NCBI GenBank assembly: GCA_003157315.1
Contig: PMJE01000557.1
Location: 904-10,375, forward strand
DNA length: 9,472 nucleotides
Direction: 5' to 3'
Source of the DNA: Myxococcales bacterium
GTDB taxonomy: Bacteria; Myxococcota; Polyangia; Fen-1088
This document shows positions 1-6,586 of this stretch, one piece after another. Position 1 is the first letter of the stretch. Every line of letters starts with the position of its first letter. Both the position numbers and the translations under genes were made by a program. The notes beneath the pieces are model-generated. The model was not told where the DNA came from. It made no database searches and worked only from the letters and a program-made list of their open reading frames with translations.

Positions 1-200
1 TCGACCGGGATGTTGTTCACGCCGGCACCAGCGCGACCGATGGCCTTCACCGAGGCAGGCAACTGCATGGTGTGCATGTCTGCGCTGCGCACCAGGATCG
101 CGTCAGGATTGAGCATCTCCGAGGCGATCTCGTATTGCTCGCGCGGAAATCCCTCTAGGCCAATCATGGCAATCTTGTTCAGGGTCTGGATCTTGAACAT
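1..200 (-). CDS. serA: D-3-phosphoglycerate dehydrogenase, N-terminal part (cut by window edge)
   Basis: First enzyme of the phosphorylated serine pathway: it oxidises 3-phosphoglycerate to 3-phosphohydroxypyruvate with NAD+ in the cytoplasm. Only the first ~66 residues are present; the rest lies left of the window. The translation begins MFKIQTLNKIA, continues with FPREQYEIASE and NPDAILVRS, and reaches AIGRAGAGVNNIPV. These are hallmark segments of the substrate-binding lobe of the ~390-residue SerA type. Two nearby ATGs are possible, at 206 and 200. I chose 200 because a GGAG lies 7 bases upstream of it and family members begin at this MFKIQ/MYKIQ position; the 206 start would put GGAG almost against the codon. 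The gene diverges from the peptidase gene at 381. I recognise the family with confidence from sequence memory; the nucleotide-binding and ACT domains cannot be seen here. Confidence 0.87.
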   Translation of the reverse strand, partial: MFKIQTLNKIAMIGLEGFPREQYEIASEMLNPDAILVRSADMHTMQLPASVKAIGRAGAGVNNIPV

Positions 201-380
201 GGTCATGCTCCCTCTGTGTCTGGCGGTTCACTCGCTACGGCGGAGGCATCCTGTCCGATAACCTACAGAGCGTCTAGCCCCCAAAATGCACATGCAATTG
301 CCGCGGATGGCTATCGCGGGCATTCGCGGAATGATCGCCGTTCTGGCGCCACATGGCCGCGCCGGTTACCATGTTTGTAT
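201..380. promoter_or_regulatory. divergent intergenic region between serA and the M15 peptidase gene
   Basis: About 180 bases separate two divergent starts, so promoters for both genes should lie here. I see no convincing -35/-10 pair in either direction. A perfect palindrome TGGCGCCA lies at 344-351. The plus reading frame of the peptidase is open from a GTG at 216, but the residues encoded before 381 look non-coding (no signal peptide, no family similarity), so I treat this stretch as untranslated. No RNA gene or repeat was recognised. Confidence 0.4.
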
Positions 381-1151
381 ATGTTTCCCTGGGTGGGGCT
401 CTTTTTGGGCACGTTGCTCCCCGTGGCGCCAGCCGCGGATCTCGCAGAGTGCCCGGGTTGTTCCGGCGAGGCCTTTCCCGCCGAAGCCCTGGTCCCGGTC
501 AGCGATGAGCGGGCTCTTCACCTGCTGCCGCCTTTGCGCGAACGGAGCAAGAAAGAACTCTGGCTGGCTGACAAGGCCCATCGCCCCGACGTCCATGTGA
601 CCGACGAGCAACTGCGCCCGCCCCGCATCTGTCACGCGGGCAAGAAGCCACTGCCGCGCCAACCTTGCGCGCAGGCGGCCGAGAGGCTGGCGGGACCCAA
701 GCCGCCGGTGGGCGCGCGCGTGCAGCCACTGGCCACCCTGCACAATCAGTGGACGCGGGAGTTGATGACCTTCATTCCCGGCCAGCCCTACCTGGCCAGG
801 TTCCGAACCTTCCTGCGCGACCACTTCACCAACCAGGCGACCAGCGTGGACCCGGAGTTGGCCGACGTGCTGGTCTCGGCAGCCCTGCACTTTCACGCCC
901 AGCGCATAGACGTGGTGTCGGGCTATCGCTCGCCCAAATACAATCTGATGTTGCGCAAGAAGGGCCATCAGGTGGCGCGCGAGAGCCAGCACACGCAAGG
1001 CAACGCCGTCGATTTCCGCATCCGCGGGGTGCCCACCGAGAAACTCCTCGGCTTCGTGCGCTCGCTGCGCCTGGGCGGGGTCGGCTTCTACCCGCACGCG
1101 CGATTTGTCCACAGCGATACGGGTCCGGTTAGGTATTGGCAGGGATCGTAG
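381..1151 (+). CDS. secreted M15A/DUF882 zinc peptidase (MepK/YcbK-like murein endopeptidase)
   Basis: Predicted periplasmic, zinc-dependent peptidoglycan peptidase of 256 residues. The C-terminal ~100 residues carry the family pattern: a YRSPKYN motif, then SQHTQGNAVDFRI giving His204 and Asp211, then RFVHSDTGPVRYW giving His244. His204/Asp211/His244 are the expected zinc ligands. E. coli MepK, the best known member, cuts cross-links in murein and is ~180 residues long. This protein is longer because of an N-terminal region rich in Pro and containing four cysteines (a CPGC pair and two more). The start at 381 is inferred: it gives a hydrophobic leader with likely cleavage around APA-AD (residues 16-20). 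It has no good ribosome binding site and the leader lacks a basic n-region, so an in-frame TTG at 375 or a start further upstream (open to 216, with an Arg-Arg just before) remains possible. Family assignment is firm; the exact bond cut is inferred. Confidence 0.85.
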   Translation: MFPWVGLFLGTLLPVAPAADLAECPGCSGEAFPAEALVPVSDERALHLLPPLRERSKKELWLADKAHRPDVHVTDEQLRPPRICHAGKKPLPRQPCAQAAERLAGPKPPVGARVQPLATLHNQWTRELMTFIPGQPYLARFRTFLRDHFTNQATSVDPELADVLVSAALHFHAQRIDVVSGYRSPKYNLMLRKKGHQVARESQHTQGNAVDFRIRGVPTEKLLGFVRSLRLGGVGFYPHARFVHSDTGPVRYWQGS

Positions 1152-1180
1152 CCAGTCTCTTTGCCCGCCAAAGCGCCGGC

Positions 1181-1208
1181 TTGCACTTTGGAGGCACCTG
1201 TCTAGAAT
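1181..1208 (+). promoter_or_regulatory. sigma70-type promoter upstream of the lipoprotein gene
   Basis: A TTGCAC -35 element (1181-1186) and a TAGAAT -10 element (1203-1208) are separated by 16 bases. They lie between the peptidase stop at 1151 and the lipoprotein start at 1249, giving a predicted leader of roughly 35 bases that holds the GGAGGAG ribosome binding site. This suggests the lipoprotein is transcribed independently of the peptidase. Read by eye; no transcription data. Confidence 0.5.
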
Positions 1209-1248
1209 AGTAGCGATTGTGGCTTTTCGGCTGGAGGAGACCAGTCCG

Positions 1249-1689
1249 ATGATGATGAGAACCATTCTTCGCAATTCGGCAATCCTGGCCTTTCTCAGCC
1301 TCGACCTTAGCGGCTGCGGTTCGTCGACGACGCCCAACCCATCCGCCCTCACCGGAGATTGGTTCCGCTGCAAGCTGAGCGACTGCACGGTGCTCGACAG
1401 CACGGGCGTCAGATTCAACGATGACCGCACCTGGCAGATGCTGCATCAGCTTGGTATTCCCGATTACTCACCTGACCTGGGGTACTGTCTGGGCAGCGGA
1501 CAGGACGACGCAGGCATGTATGAATGGAATGGGTCCACTCTCAACACGACGGACGGTCTGGGCAGGGACGCGGGTGGTGGCACCGTCACGTTCCCAGATC
1601 AGGAGACGATGCAACTTACCGAGAGCTCAGGAAGCGTTGTGCTTTTCAAGAGAATCACTCCGACCCGCCTGACCGGTCCGTGCACTTGA
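1249..1689 (+). CDS. small cysteine-containing lipoprotein of unknown function
   Basis: A 146-residue predicted lipoprotein. It has a basic n-region (residues 1-8), a hydrophobic core (10-18) and a lipobox LSGC with the lipidated cysteine at position 23; signal peptidase II should cut before it. A Ser/Thr/Pro linker follows. The mature domain begins LTGDW and contains several short alternating stretches (TGVRFNDDRTWQML, AGMYEWNGSTLNTT, GTVTFPDQETMQL, GSVVLFKRI) that suggest a small beta-barrel or lipocalin-like fold; this is an impression, not a match. Four further cysteines at 41, 46, 80 and 145 could form two disulfides. The start at 1249 is supported by a strong GGAGGAG at 1233-1239, nine bases upstream; ATGs at 1252 and 1255 are less well spaced. 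It has its own promoter and converges on the minus-strand glycosyltransferase ending at 1759. Function is not recognised. Confidence 0.8.
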   Translation: MMMRTILRNSAILAFLSLDLSGCGSSTTPNPSALTGDWFRCKLSDCTVLDSTGVRFNDDRTWQMLHQLGIPDYSPDLGYCLGSGQDDAGMYEWNGSTLNTTDGLGRDAGGGTVTFPDQETMQLTESSGSVVLFKRITPTRLTGPCT

Positions 1690-1758
1690 TACCGGCGGCT
1701 GCACGCGCCGCTGCTCGTTCGCTCGCTTGTCGAACCGACCTGGCCTCGGCTCGTATCT

Positions 1759-3498
1759 CTACTTGGGGAAGAATAGGCGCGCTTTGCCGAAGCGAATCGT
1801 CTCGATATATCGCTCCTTGAGGAACTTGCCCGCCTCGGGACACCATTTCTGCAAGTCAGCCCATCCGTCGGGTCCCCAATACAGCCCATCCATGATGACG
1901 AGTGCGGCGGGAGGCTGCGCGGCGAGTTCGCGCGCCAGTTCCTTGGCCTGCTGCAACTGATGGTCCGTGATGATCTTGGCCCGCGCGGGGGTTGGGGCGC
2001 CGGCCAGCGCTGCGGTCATGTTCAGTTCCCAGCCCGCCGCCACGTAGCGGGTGGCCGCCTTGCGCTCGGCAAGAAAGAGCACGTAGGGATCGATGCCCCA
2101 GTGAAAAACCCGGTCTGTGGGTTTGGTGTGGGCCTTGAGGTACTCGGCAGCGTGATGCAGGTCGCCCGACTGGTAGCTGCCGTTGTTGAAGTTGTTGTAA
2201 AACTGGTCCGTTTTACGTGACTGTGGTGTCGCGAATCGGTCGGGAAAATCCAGGTGGGCCAACTGCGGACTCTTGGTCGCCACGTCGACGCTGAGAAAGG
2301 CCAGCACCAAGACCCCGGCCAAAGGAATCGCGCGAAGGTGCTTTTCCGGCAGGCAGGTTTCGGAAAGCCACAGGGCGAGCAGGCCGCCCTGCAGCCACAT
2401 GAAAGCTGACAGGGGCTGGTAGTGGTACTCAAAGCCCTTGTTTTGGATGAGCAGACTGGCGAGGCCGACCAGCCCGCCCAGCCCGATGGCGACGAAACGC
2501 CTCGGGAGCTGGCCCATGGCAATCATGCCCAGGATGGCGGCGCTGATAACCAGCGACCAGCTCACTGGGTAGGCGTTCATGATTACGTTGCGGCCCTTAG
2601 CCCAGATGTACGGATAGAACCGCGGAACATCAACAAAGCTCATGCGGAGGAATTCAATCGGCGATCCAACCAGGGCTAGCAGGAGAAAATGGAAGACCGC
2701 CGCACCGAGCATTCCAAGACACAGTCGTCCGAGAAGCTGCTTGCGCCGACCGGCCAACTCGGTATCCACCAACACTGCGAGCATCTGAGGAAATGCAAAG
2801 AGCAGCATCGTCGGCTTGGCAAGACACGACGTCGCGACCAAGAATCCACTGAGCAAAAGCAGCCATTGAGCCAGTCGCTCGCGCCGCCTCTCGGCGGTGA
2901 GCACGTGCCCGACCACCTGGGCCAGGTAGCCCGGAAGGATGAACCAAAGCGCATATCCGTCGCGCTGCGCCTGGGTCCAAAAATTGTGGAGTTCATATTG
3001 AGCCGAAAGCAGGGTCCAGAAGGCCAGCGCCCAACATGACCGCACCAGCCAAGACGGCTTTTCACTTTGCTCGGTCCTCGTATCCGAGCGGAGGACGAAG
3101 CCGGGAAGAAAGAACCCAACCAGAGCGAAAACCAAACTGGTGGTGCCCAATTCGAGCAAGCGAAACACGTGGTCGTCGGCCCCGCCGAGCATGATAAAAA
3201 GGCAGTGGACATACGCACCCATCGGACCATTGGCATCACGAGCATCGCGATAGAGACGGTCCCCATGGCGGAGTGCCCACCCCGAGTAGTGAAACGTTCC
3301 CTGGTCGCGGCCCATGCCATTGTAGGAAGCAACCCAGGTACTAAGGAAAACCCAGTAGAGTGCCGGAAGGGCAATGGCCAATGCAACTGCCCAGCGAGCA
3401 GCGTCGGAGCCGGCAAAACGCCGAACTACCGGCGCCAAAGGTCGTAATTTGGCGAGGTAGCGTCGCGCGCCGTCTGCGATGCGAACCAAGAATCGCAT
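1759..3498 (-). CDS. multi-pass membrane glycosyltransferase (GT39/ArnT-like, GT-C fold)
   Basis: A 579-residue integral membrane protein. After a basic N-terminus come about ten hydrophobic segments, beginning at residues ~36-60 and ending near VLVLAFLSVDVA, followed by a ~180-residue soluble C-terminal domain. The first periplasmic loop carries GRDQG with Asp65 followed by FHYSGWALRHGDRLYRD. An acidic residue in this loop is the usual catalytic feature of GT-C enzymes that use polyprenyl-phosphate sugars (PMT, ArnT and relatives). The likely role is sugar transfer from a lipid-phosphate donor to a glycan or lipid at the periplasmic face; the acceptor is unknown. I chose the ATG at 3498; a GTG at 3522 is possible and neither has a clear ribosome binding site. 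It lies 87 bases downstream of the GT2 gene on the same strand, which could supply its donor, so the two are probably co-transcribed. The family is inferred from architecture and the loop motif rather than close similarity. Confidence 0.72.
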   Translation of the reverse strand: MRFLVRIADGARRYLAKLRPLAPVVRRFAGSDAARWAVALAIALPALYWVFLSTWVASYNGMGRDQGTFHYSGWALRHGDRLYRDARDANGPMGAYVHCLFIMLGGADDHVFRLLELGTTSLVFALVGFFLPGFVLRSDTRTEQSEKPSWLVRSCWALAFWTLLSAQYELHNFWTQAQRDGYALWFILPGYLAQVVGHVLTAERRRERLAQWLLLLSGFLVATSCLAKPTMLLFAFPQMLAVLVDTELAGRRKQLLGRLCLGMLGAAVFHFLLLALVGSPIEFLRMSFVDVPRFYPYIWAKGRNVIMNAYPVSWSLVISAAILGMIAMGQLPRRFVAIGLGGLVGLASLLIQNKGFEYHYQPLSAFMWLQGGLLALWLSETCLPEKHLRAIPLAGVLVLAFLSVDVATKSPQLAHLDFPDRFATPQSRKTDQFYNNFNNGSYQSGDLHHAAEYLKAHTKPTDRVFHWGIDPYVLFLAERKAATRYVAAGWELNMTAALAGAPTPARAKIITDHQLQQAKELARELAAQPPAALVIMDGLYWGPDGWADLQKWCPEAGKFLKERYIETIRFGKARLFFPK

Positions 3499-3585
3499 GG
3501 TAGGGCGCGCACAGTAGCACACATCAGAGGCCGTTCAAAACCTCGGCGCTGCGCCAGCCCGGAAGAAGCTCGTTGCTCGCGGCGA

Positions 3586-4608
3586 TCACCGCGAAACCGG
3601 GAAGCTCAAGTACCGCATCCGCTTCATTTCCAAGCGACCGCGGGTCACGGTGTCGAGAATGAAACCCGCACAGAGCGAGAGGAACGCCAGCAACATGATG
3701 GCCGCGGACAGAAACGCCGTCGGGAACCGCGGCACCAGGTGTGTCGCGAAATAGGTTACGAACAGCGGGTAGGCAAGCACCAGGGAGAGCAGCGCGCAGA
3801 ACGCGGCAATCACGCCGAAAAACAGCAGTGGTCGTTCCTCCTTCAGCAGCCTGACAATCGACAGGAGGATGCGGATGCCATCCTTGATGGTGCTCAGCTT
3901 GCTGTTCGAGCCATCTGGCCGCGATTCATAGGGTGTGGCGACCTCGTCCACCGGCATGCGCAGCTCGAGTGCGTGGACGGTCAACTCGGTCTCGATCTCG
4001 AAGCCGGTCGACAAGGCGGGGAAAGACTTGACGAATCGCCGCGAAAGCACCCGGAAACCGGAAAGCATGTCCTGGATGCGGTTGCCGAAGACCATGGCCA
4101 CAATCCCAGTCAGGATCCGATTCCCAAAGCGATGACCGGCGCGAGAGACAACAGATTCCTGGGTGATGCGCACCCCATTGACCATGTCGAGCAAGTCGGA
4201 CTGGAGCTTGTCCACCATGGTGGCAGCCGAGGCCGCATGGTAGGTCGCGTCGCCGTCCACCAGGACGTAGATGTCGGCCTCCACGTCGGCGAACATGCGG
4301 CGGACAACGTTGCCCTTTCCTTTGCGCGGCTCACGCCGAACCACGGCGCCCGCGGCAAGCGCCAGTTCCGCGGTTCGATCGGTCGAAGCGTTGTCGTAGA
4401 CGTAGACAGTGGCGCTCGGGAGCGCGGTGCGAAAATCGGCAACAACCTTTGCCACTGCAGTCTCTTCGTTGTGGCAAGGCACGAGCACGGCAATACGCGG
4501 GGCAACCGTCTTCTCACCGACACAACTGGATCCCACGGGCATCGCGGTCATCCGCGCTGATCCGCTGGCGGCGGATCGCTTGCCATCGCTAACAGGCGGC
4601 AGCTCCAT
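3586..4608 (-). CDS. GT2 family polyprenyl-phosphate glycosyltransferase with two C-terminal membrane helices
   Basis: A 340-residue enzyme expected to transfer a sugar from a nucleotide donor to polyprenyl phosphate at the cytoplasmic face of the inner membrane (DPM1/GtrB-like). The GT-A domain begins near residue 38 with IAVLVPCHNEE, followed by VYDNASTDRT (~71-79), RKGKGNVVRRMF and the DGD metal/nucleotide-binding motif at 118-120. Later landmarks are MLSGFRVLSRRF and the acceptor-side ATPYESRPDGSNSK. Two strong hydrophobic segments follow (LLFFGVIAAFCALLSLVLAY and AFLSAAIMLLAFLSLCAGFIL), matching the C-terminal membrane pair of GtrB-type enzymes. The ATG at 4608 was chosen because GGGAG lies 7 bases upstream; an in-frame TTG at 4647 would add 13 residues of no recognisable value. 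The ~37 residues before the GT domain are low-complexity. The gene diverges from the acyl ligase (130-base gap) and precedes the GT39-like gene. Confidence 0.85.
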   Translation of the reverse strand: MELPPVSDGKRSAASGSARMTAMPVGSSCVGEKTVAPRIAVLVPCHNEETAVAKVVADFRTALPSATVYVYDNASTDRTAELALAAGAVVRREPRKGKGNVVRRMFADVEADIYVLVDGDATYHAASAATMVDKLQSDLLDMVNGVRITQESVVSRAGHRFGNRILTGIVAMVFGNRIQDMLSGFRVLSRRFVKSFPALSTGFEIETELTVHALELRMPVDEVATPYESRPDGSNSKLSTIKDGIRILLSIVRLLKEERPLLFFGVIAAFCALLSLVLAYPLFVTYFATHLVPRFPTAFLSAAIMLLAFLSLCAGFILDTVTRGRLEMKRMRYLSFPVSR

Positions 4609-4692
4609 TGCTAGCTCCCGACTATCATGGCGGGGACCACGCCGCAACCGCGGGCGTGCGCCTCGCTTGGCACGTGTCCAGGGGACGGAGCA

Positions 4693-4707
4693 AACCCTTT
4701 GAGGGTT
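4693..4707. repeat. 15-bp inverted repeat, possible operator
   Basis: AACCCT (4693-4698) and AGGGTT (4702-4707) are perfect 6-base arms around a 3-base spacer. The repeat overlaps the proposed -35 element of the ligase promoter in the divergent region between the glycosyltransferase and acylation operons, so a repressor bound here would be well placed. A 6-base palindrome can occur by chance. Confidence 0.3.
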
Positions 4708-4726
4708 CCCGTATCGGTGCTATGTT
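4699..4726 (+). promoter_or_regulatory. extended -10 promoter for the acylation operon
   Basis: The extended -10 TGCTATGTT (4718-4726) is preceded by a -35-like TTGAGG (4699-4704) at 16 bases. The -10 ends only 12 bases before the GTG start at 4739, so transcription would begin within a few bases of the start codon. This agrees with the lack of a Shine-Dalgarno sequence there and suggests a leaderless or nearly leaderless mRNA. The match is by eye and only moderate. Confidence 0.38.
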
Positions 4727-4738
4727 GCTTGCCCCGAC

Positions 4739-6343
4739 GTGACGGAAAACATCGGCGACCTATGCAGTGACCAGACCCGCGCGCCTAGCAACCGCGTCGG
4801 TCTGCGGTTGGTCCAACCTACTGGTTCGATTTCTGAGTTCACGTTTGGGGAACTGGACGCGCTGTCCAATCGCTTCGCCAATGTTCTAGGAGATCTTAAG
4901 CAAGGCCCGGGCAAGATTGTCGCCATTCTGCTGCCCAAGTGCGCTGAGGCGTTCTACGGCTCGCTCGGTATCCTGAAGCTTGGCTCAGTCGTTCTTCCTC
5001 TGTTCGCAAACTTCGGCGCTCTCGGGCTCGTCGATCGATTGGCCGATGCGCGAGTTTCATGTGTGATCACCAAGCGGTCCCTGCTGCCTCGCCTGCAAGG
5101 CATTCGGACGCAGCTCCCCTCGCTTCGAACGATTCTGCTGATTGACGGCGACGCAGATCTCGAACCGGATATTTTGAGCCTTCCGCTCCGGATGCGCGAC
5201 GCATCGGATGTCTTCCCATCGTTCGCCGTGCAGGCCGATACGCCGTCCATCGTGCATTACACCTCGGGATCGACCGGAAAGCCCAAGGGGGTCCTGCACG
5301 TCCATGGTGCAGCCGACTATTTGCGCCGCACCGCCGAGGAGATCCTTCAGCTGCGTGATGACGACATCTACTGGTGCACGGCGGACCATGGTTGGATCAC
5401 TGGCACGTCGTACGGAATCATCGCGCCCTGGCTGCTGGGCGTGACGCAAGTCCAGTTCGTCGGCGCCTTTGATCCGGATGCTTGGTTCCGCGTCCTGCAA
5501 GACCAGCACGTGACAGTCTGGTACACGGCCCCCACCGCGCTCAGGATGCTCATGCGCGCCGACGATGTTGACTTTGGCAGCTACGACATTTCCCATCTGC
5601 GCAGCATCTTCAGCGTGGGCGAGCCCCTCAATCCCGAAATCAGTCGCTGGGCGGGCAAGGTCCTGGGGCGCCAAGTGCACGACACCTGGTTCCAAACCGA
5701 AACCGGCGGGATCATGATTGCCAATCGACCCGGTTTGGCCGTCAAACCTGGTTCGATGGGCAAGCCGGTTTCTTCCATTTGCGCGGACGTCGTGGATGCC
5801 GGCGGCAAGTCGTGCTCGCCCGGCGTCGTCGGGAGACTCTGCCTGCGCTTTCCCTGGTCATCGATGTTTCGCGACTACCTCAATCGAACCGATGCTTATC
5901 GCGGCAAGTTTTCTCAGGATCTCTACGATTCGGGTGACTTGGCCTATCGCGATGCGGACGGCTATTTCTGGTTTGCCGCCCGCGCCGACGACGTGATCAA
6001 CACCTCGGGGCACCTGGTGAGTCCCTTCGAGATAGAAAGCTGTCTCCTCGAACTCCCAGAGGTTGCAGAATCCGGTGTGGTCGGCGTGCCGGACCCGATC
6101 CTGTTTGAGAAGATCGTCGTGTTCGTTTCCCTGCAGCAAAGTGCGACCCCGGATGAGAACCTTGCATTGAAGATCCGATTGCATGTCGCCCACCGACTGT
6201 CGGCGGTGGCCACACCTCAGGATGTCATCTTCGTGGACACCGTTCCCAAGAACAAGAGCGGAAAGATCCTTCGCCGCGTCCTTCGGGCTAGATACCTCGG
6301 ACAAGATCCCGGCGATGTCTCGACCCTGGAGGATCAGTTATGA
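4739..6343 (+). CDS. AcsA-like AMP-forming acyl ligase, predicted to load the adjacent carrier protein
   Basis: A 534-residue ANL-superfamily enzyme: it makes acyl-AMP from a carboxylate and ATP, then transfers the acyl group to a thiol. Visible motifs are the P-loop TSGSTGKPKG (175-184), WCTADHGWITGTSYG, a TAPTALRMLM segment, DTWFQTETGG (315-324), YDSGDL (Asp400, ribose binding), the hinge region RADDVINTSGH (415-425) and the catalytic lysine in PKNKSGKIL (Lys509). The overall pattern is closest to acetyl-CoA synthetases of the Bacillus AcsA type (~570 residues), but the N-terminus is some 30-40 residues shorter. Phe318 stands where acetyl-CoA synthetases have the pocket-lining Trp. The GTG at 4739 is the only sensible start, since the frame is closed by a stop at 4700 and has no earlier start codon; no Shine-Dalgarno is visible. 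The gene overlaps the carrier-protein gene by ATGA. From context it probably charges that protein rather than only making acyl-CoA. Substrate is unproven; acetate or a slightly larger short acid is the best guess. Confidence 0.85.
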   Translation: MTENIGDLCSDQTRAPSNRVGLRLVQPTGSISEFTFGELDALSNRFANVLGDLKQGPGKIVAILLPKCAEAFYGSLGILKLGSVVLPLFANFGALGLVDRLADARVSCVITKRSLLPRLQGIRTQLPSLRTILLIDGDADLEPDILSLPLRMRDASDVFPSFAVQADTPSIVHYTSGSTGKPKGVLHVHGAADYLRRTAEEILQLRDDDIYWCTADHGWITGTSYGIIAPWLLGVTQVQFVGAFDPDAWFRVLQDQHVTVWYTAPTALRMLMRADDVDFGSYDISHLRSIFSVGEPLNPEISRWAGKVLGRQVHDTWFQTETGGIMIANRPGLAVKPGSMGKPVSSICADVVDAGGKSCSPGVVGRLCLRFPWSSMFRDYLNRTDAYRGKFSQDLYDSGDLAYRDADGYFWFAARADDVINTSGHLVSPFEIESCLLELPEVAESGVVGVPDPILFEKIVVFVSLQQSATPDENLALKIRLHVAHRLSAVATPQDVIFVDTVPKNKSGKILRRVLRARYLGQDPGDVSTLEDQL

Positions 6344-6573
6344 AGTGCGCGGAAGGGTTGAATCAGATTTTTCGACTTGTGCTCAACAACCAGAAGCTGA
6401 GCGTGACGCGCGAAATGACCCCGAACGATATCGAGGGTTGGGATTCCATGGCGCACCTCAATCTCATTGCAGCGGTCCAGTCGCGCTTTGGAATCAAGTT
6501 CGAAACCAAGGAGCTGCGCAGAATCCGGACGGTGGGGGACCTGGCCCAACTGATCGACAGCAAGACTGCCTAG
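6340..6573 (+). CDS. acyl carrier protein (DltC-like in role)
   Basis: A 77-residue phosphopantetheine-binding carrier protein. The attachment motif is GWDSMAHLNLI, with Ser36 as the site of the 4'-phosphopantetheine arm. The WDS-x-x-HLNLI form is typical of stand-alone carrier proteins in surface-glycan and Dlt-type loci rather than of fatty-acid AcpP, which usually has DSLD. Four-helix-bundle length and pattern fit. The ATG at 6340 overlaps the ligase stop (ATGA) and is preceded by GGAGGA at 6328-6333, six bases upstream, the best ribosome binding site in the cluster. Translation is therefore likely coupled to the ligase, as suits partner proteins. It is followed after 13 bases by the MBOAT gene. 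Inferred role: to carry the activated acyl group as a thioester to the MBOAT. Confidence 0.88.
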   Translation: MKCAEGLNQIFRLVLNNQKLSVTREMTPNDIEGWDSMAHLNLIAAVQSRFGIKFETKELRRIRTVGDLAQLIDSKTA

Positions 6574-6586
6574 CTTTGGGTGTGAA

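Noticed and set aside
216..380. GTG-started N-terminal extension of the peptidase (55 more residues)
   Set aside because: The encoded residues form no signal peptide and would bury the hydrophobic leader inside the protein; they also occupy the divergent promoter region with serA.
366..1430. Long minus-strand open frame of 354 codons opposite the peptidase and lipoprotein
   Set aside because: It lies antisense to two genes with clear motifs and signal peptides, has Arg/Ala/Gln-rich composition typical of GC-rich shadow frames, and contains no recognisable domain.
1695..1711. GCGGC/GCCGC hairpin between the converging lipoprotein and glycosyltransferase genes as a terminator
   Set aside because: The stem is only five bases with a seven-base loop and no T-run on either side; such hairpins are expected by chance in GC-rich DNA.
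3544..3554. GGCG-CTG-CGCC hairpin between the two minus-strand glycosyltransferase genes as a terminator
   Set aside because: A four-base stem without a T-run in an 87-base gap inside a probable operon; too weak to call.
3739..4560. Plus-strand open frame of 273 codons opposite the GT2 gene
   Set aside because: Composition (many His, Gly, Asp, Arg) is that of an antisense shadow; the minus-strand frame carries the full GT-A motif set and a good ribosome binding site.
4739..6343. The ligase as an ordinary housekeeping acetyl-CoA synthetase
   Set aside because: Its sequence is AcsA-like, but it overlaps a carrier-protein gene that is followed by MBOAT and SGNH genes, and it has a shorter N-terminus and Phe318 in the pocket. 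A housekeeping role is not excluded but explains the context poorly.
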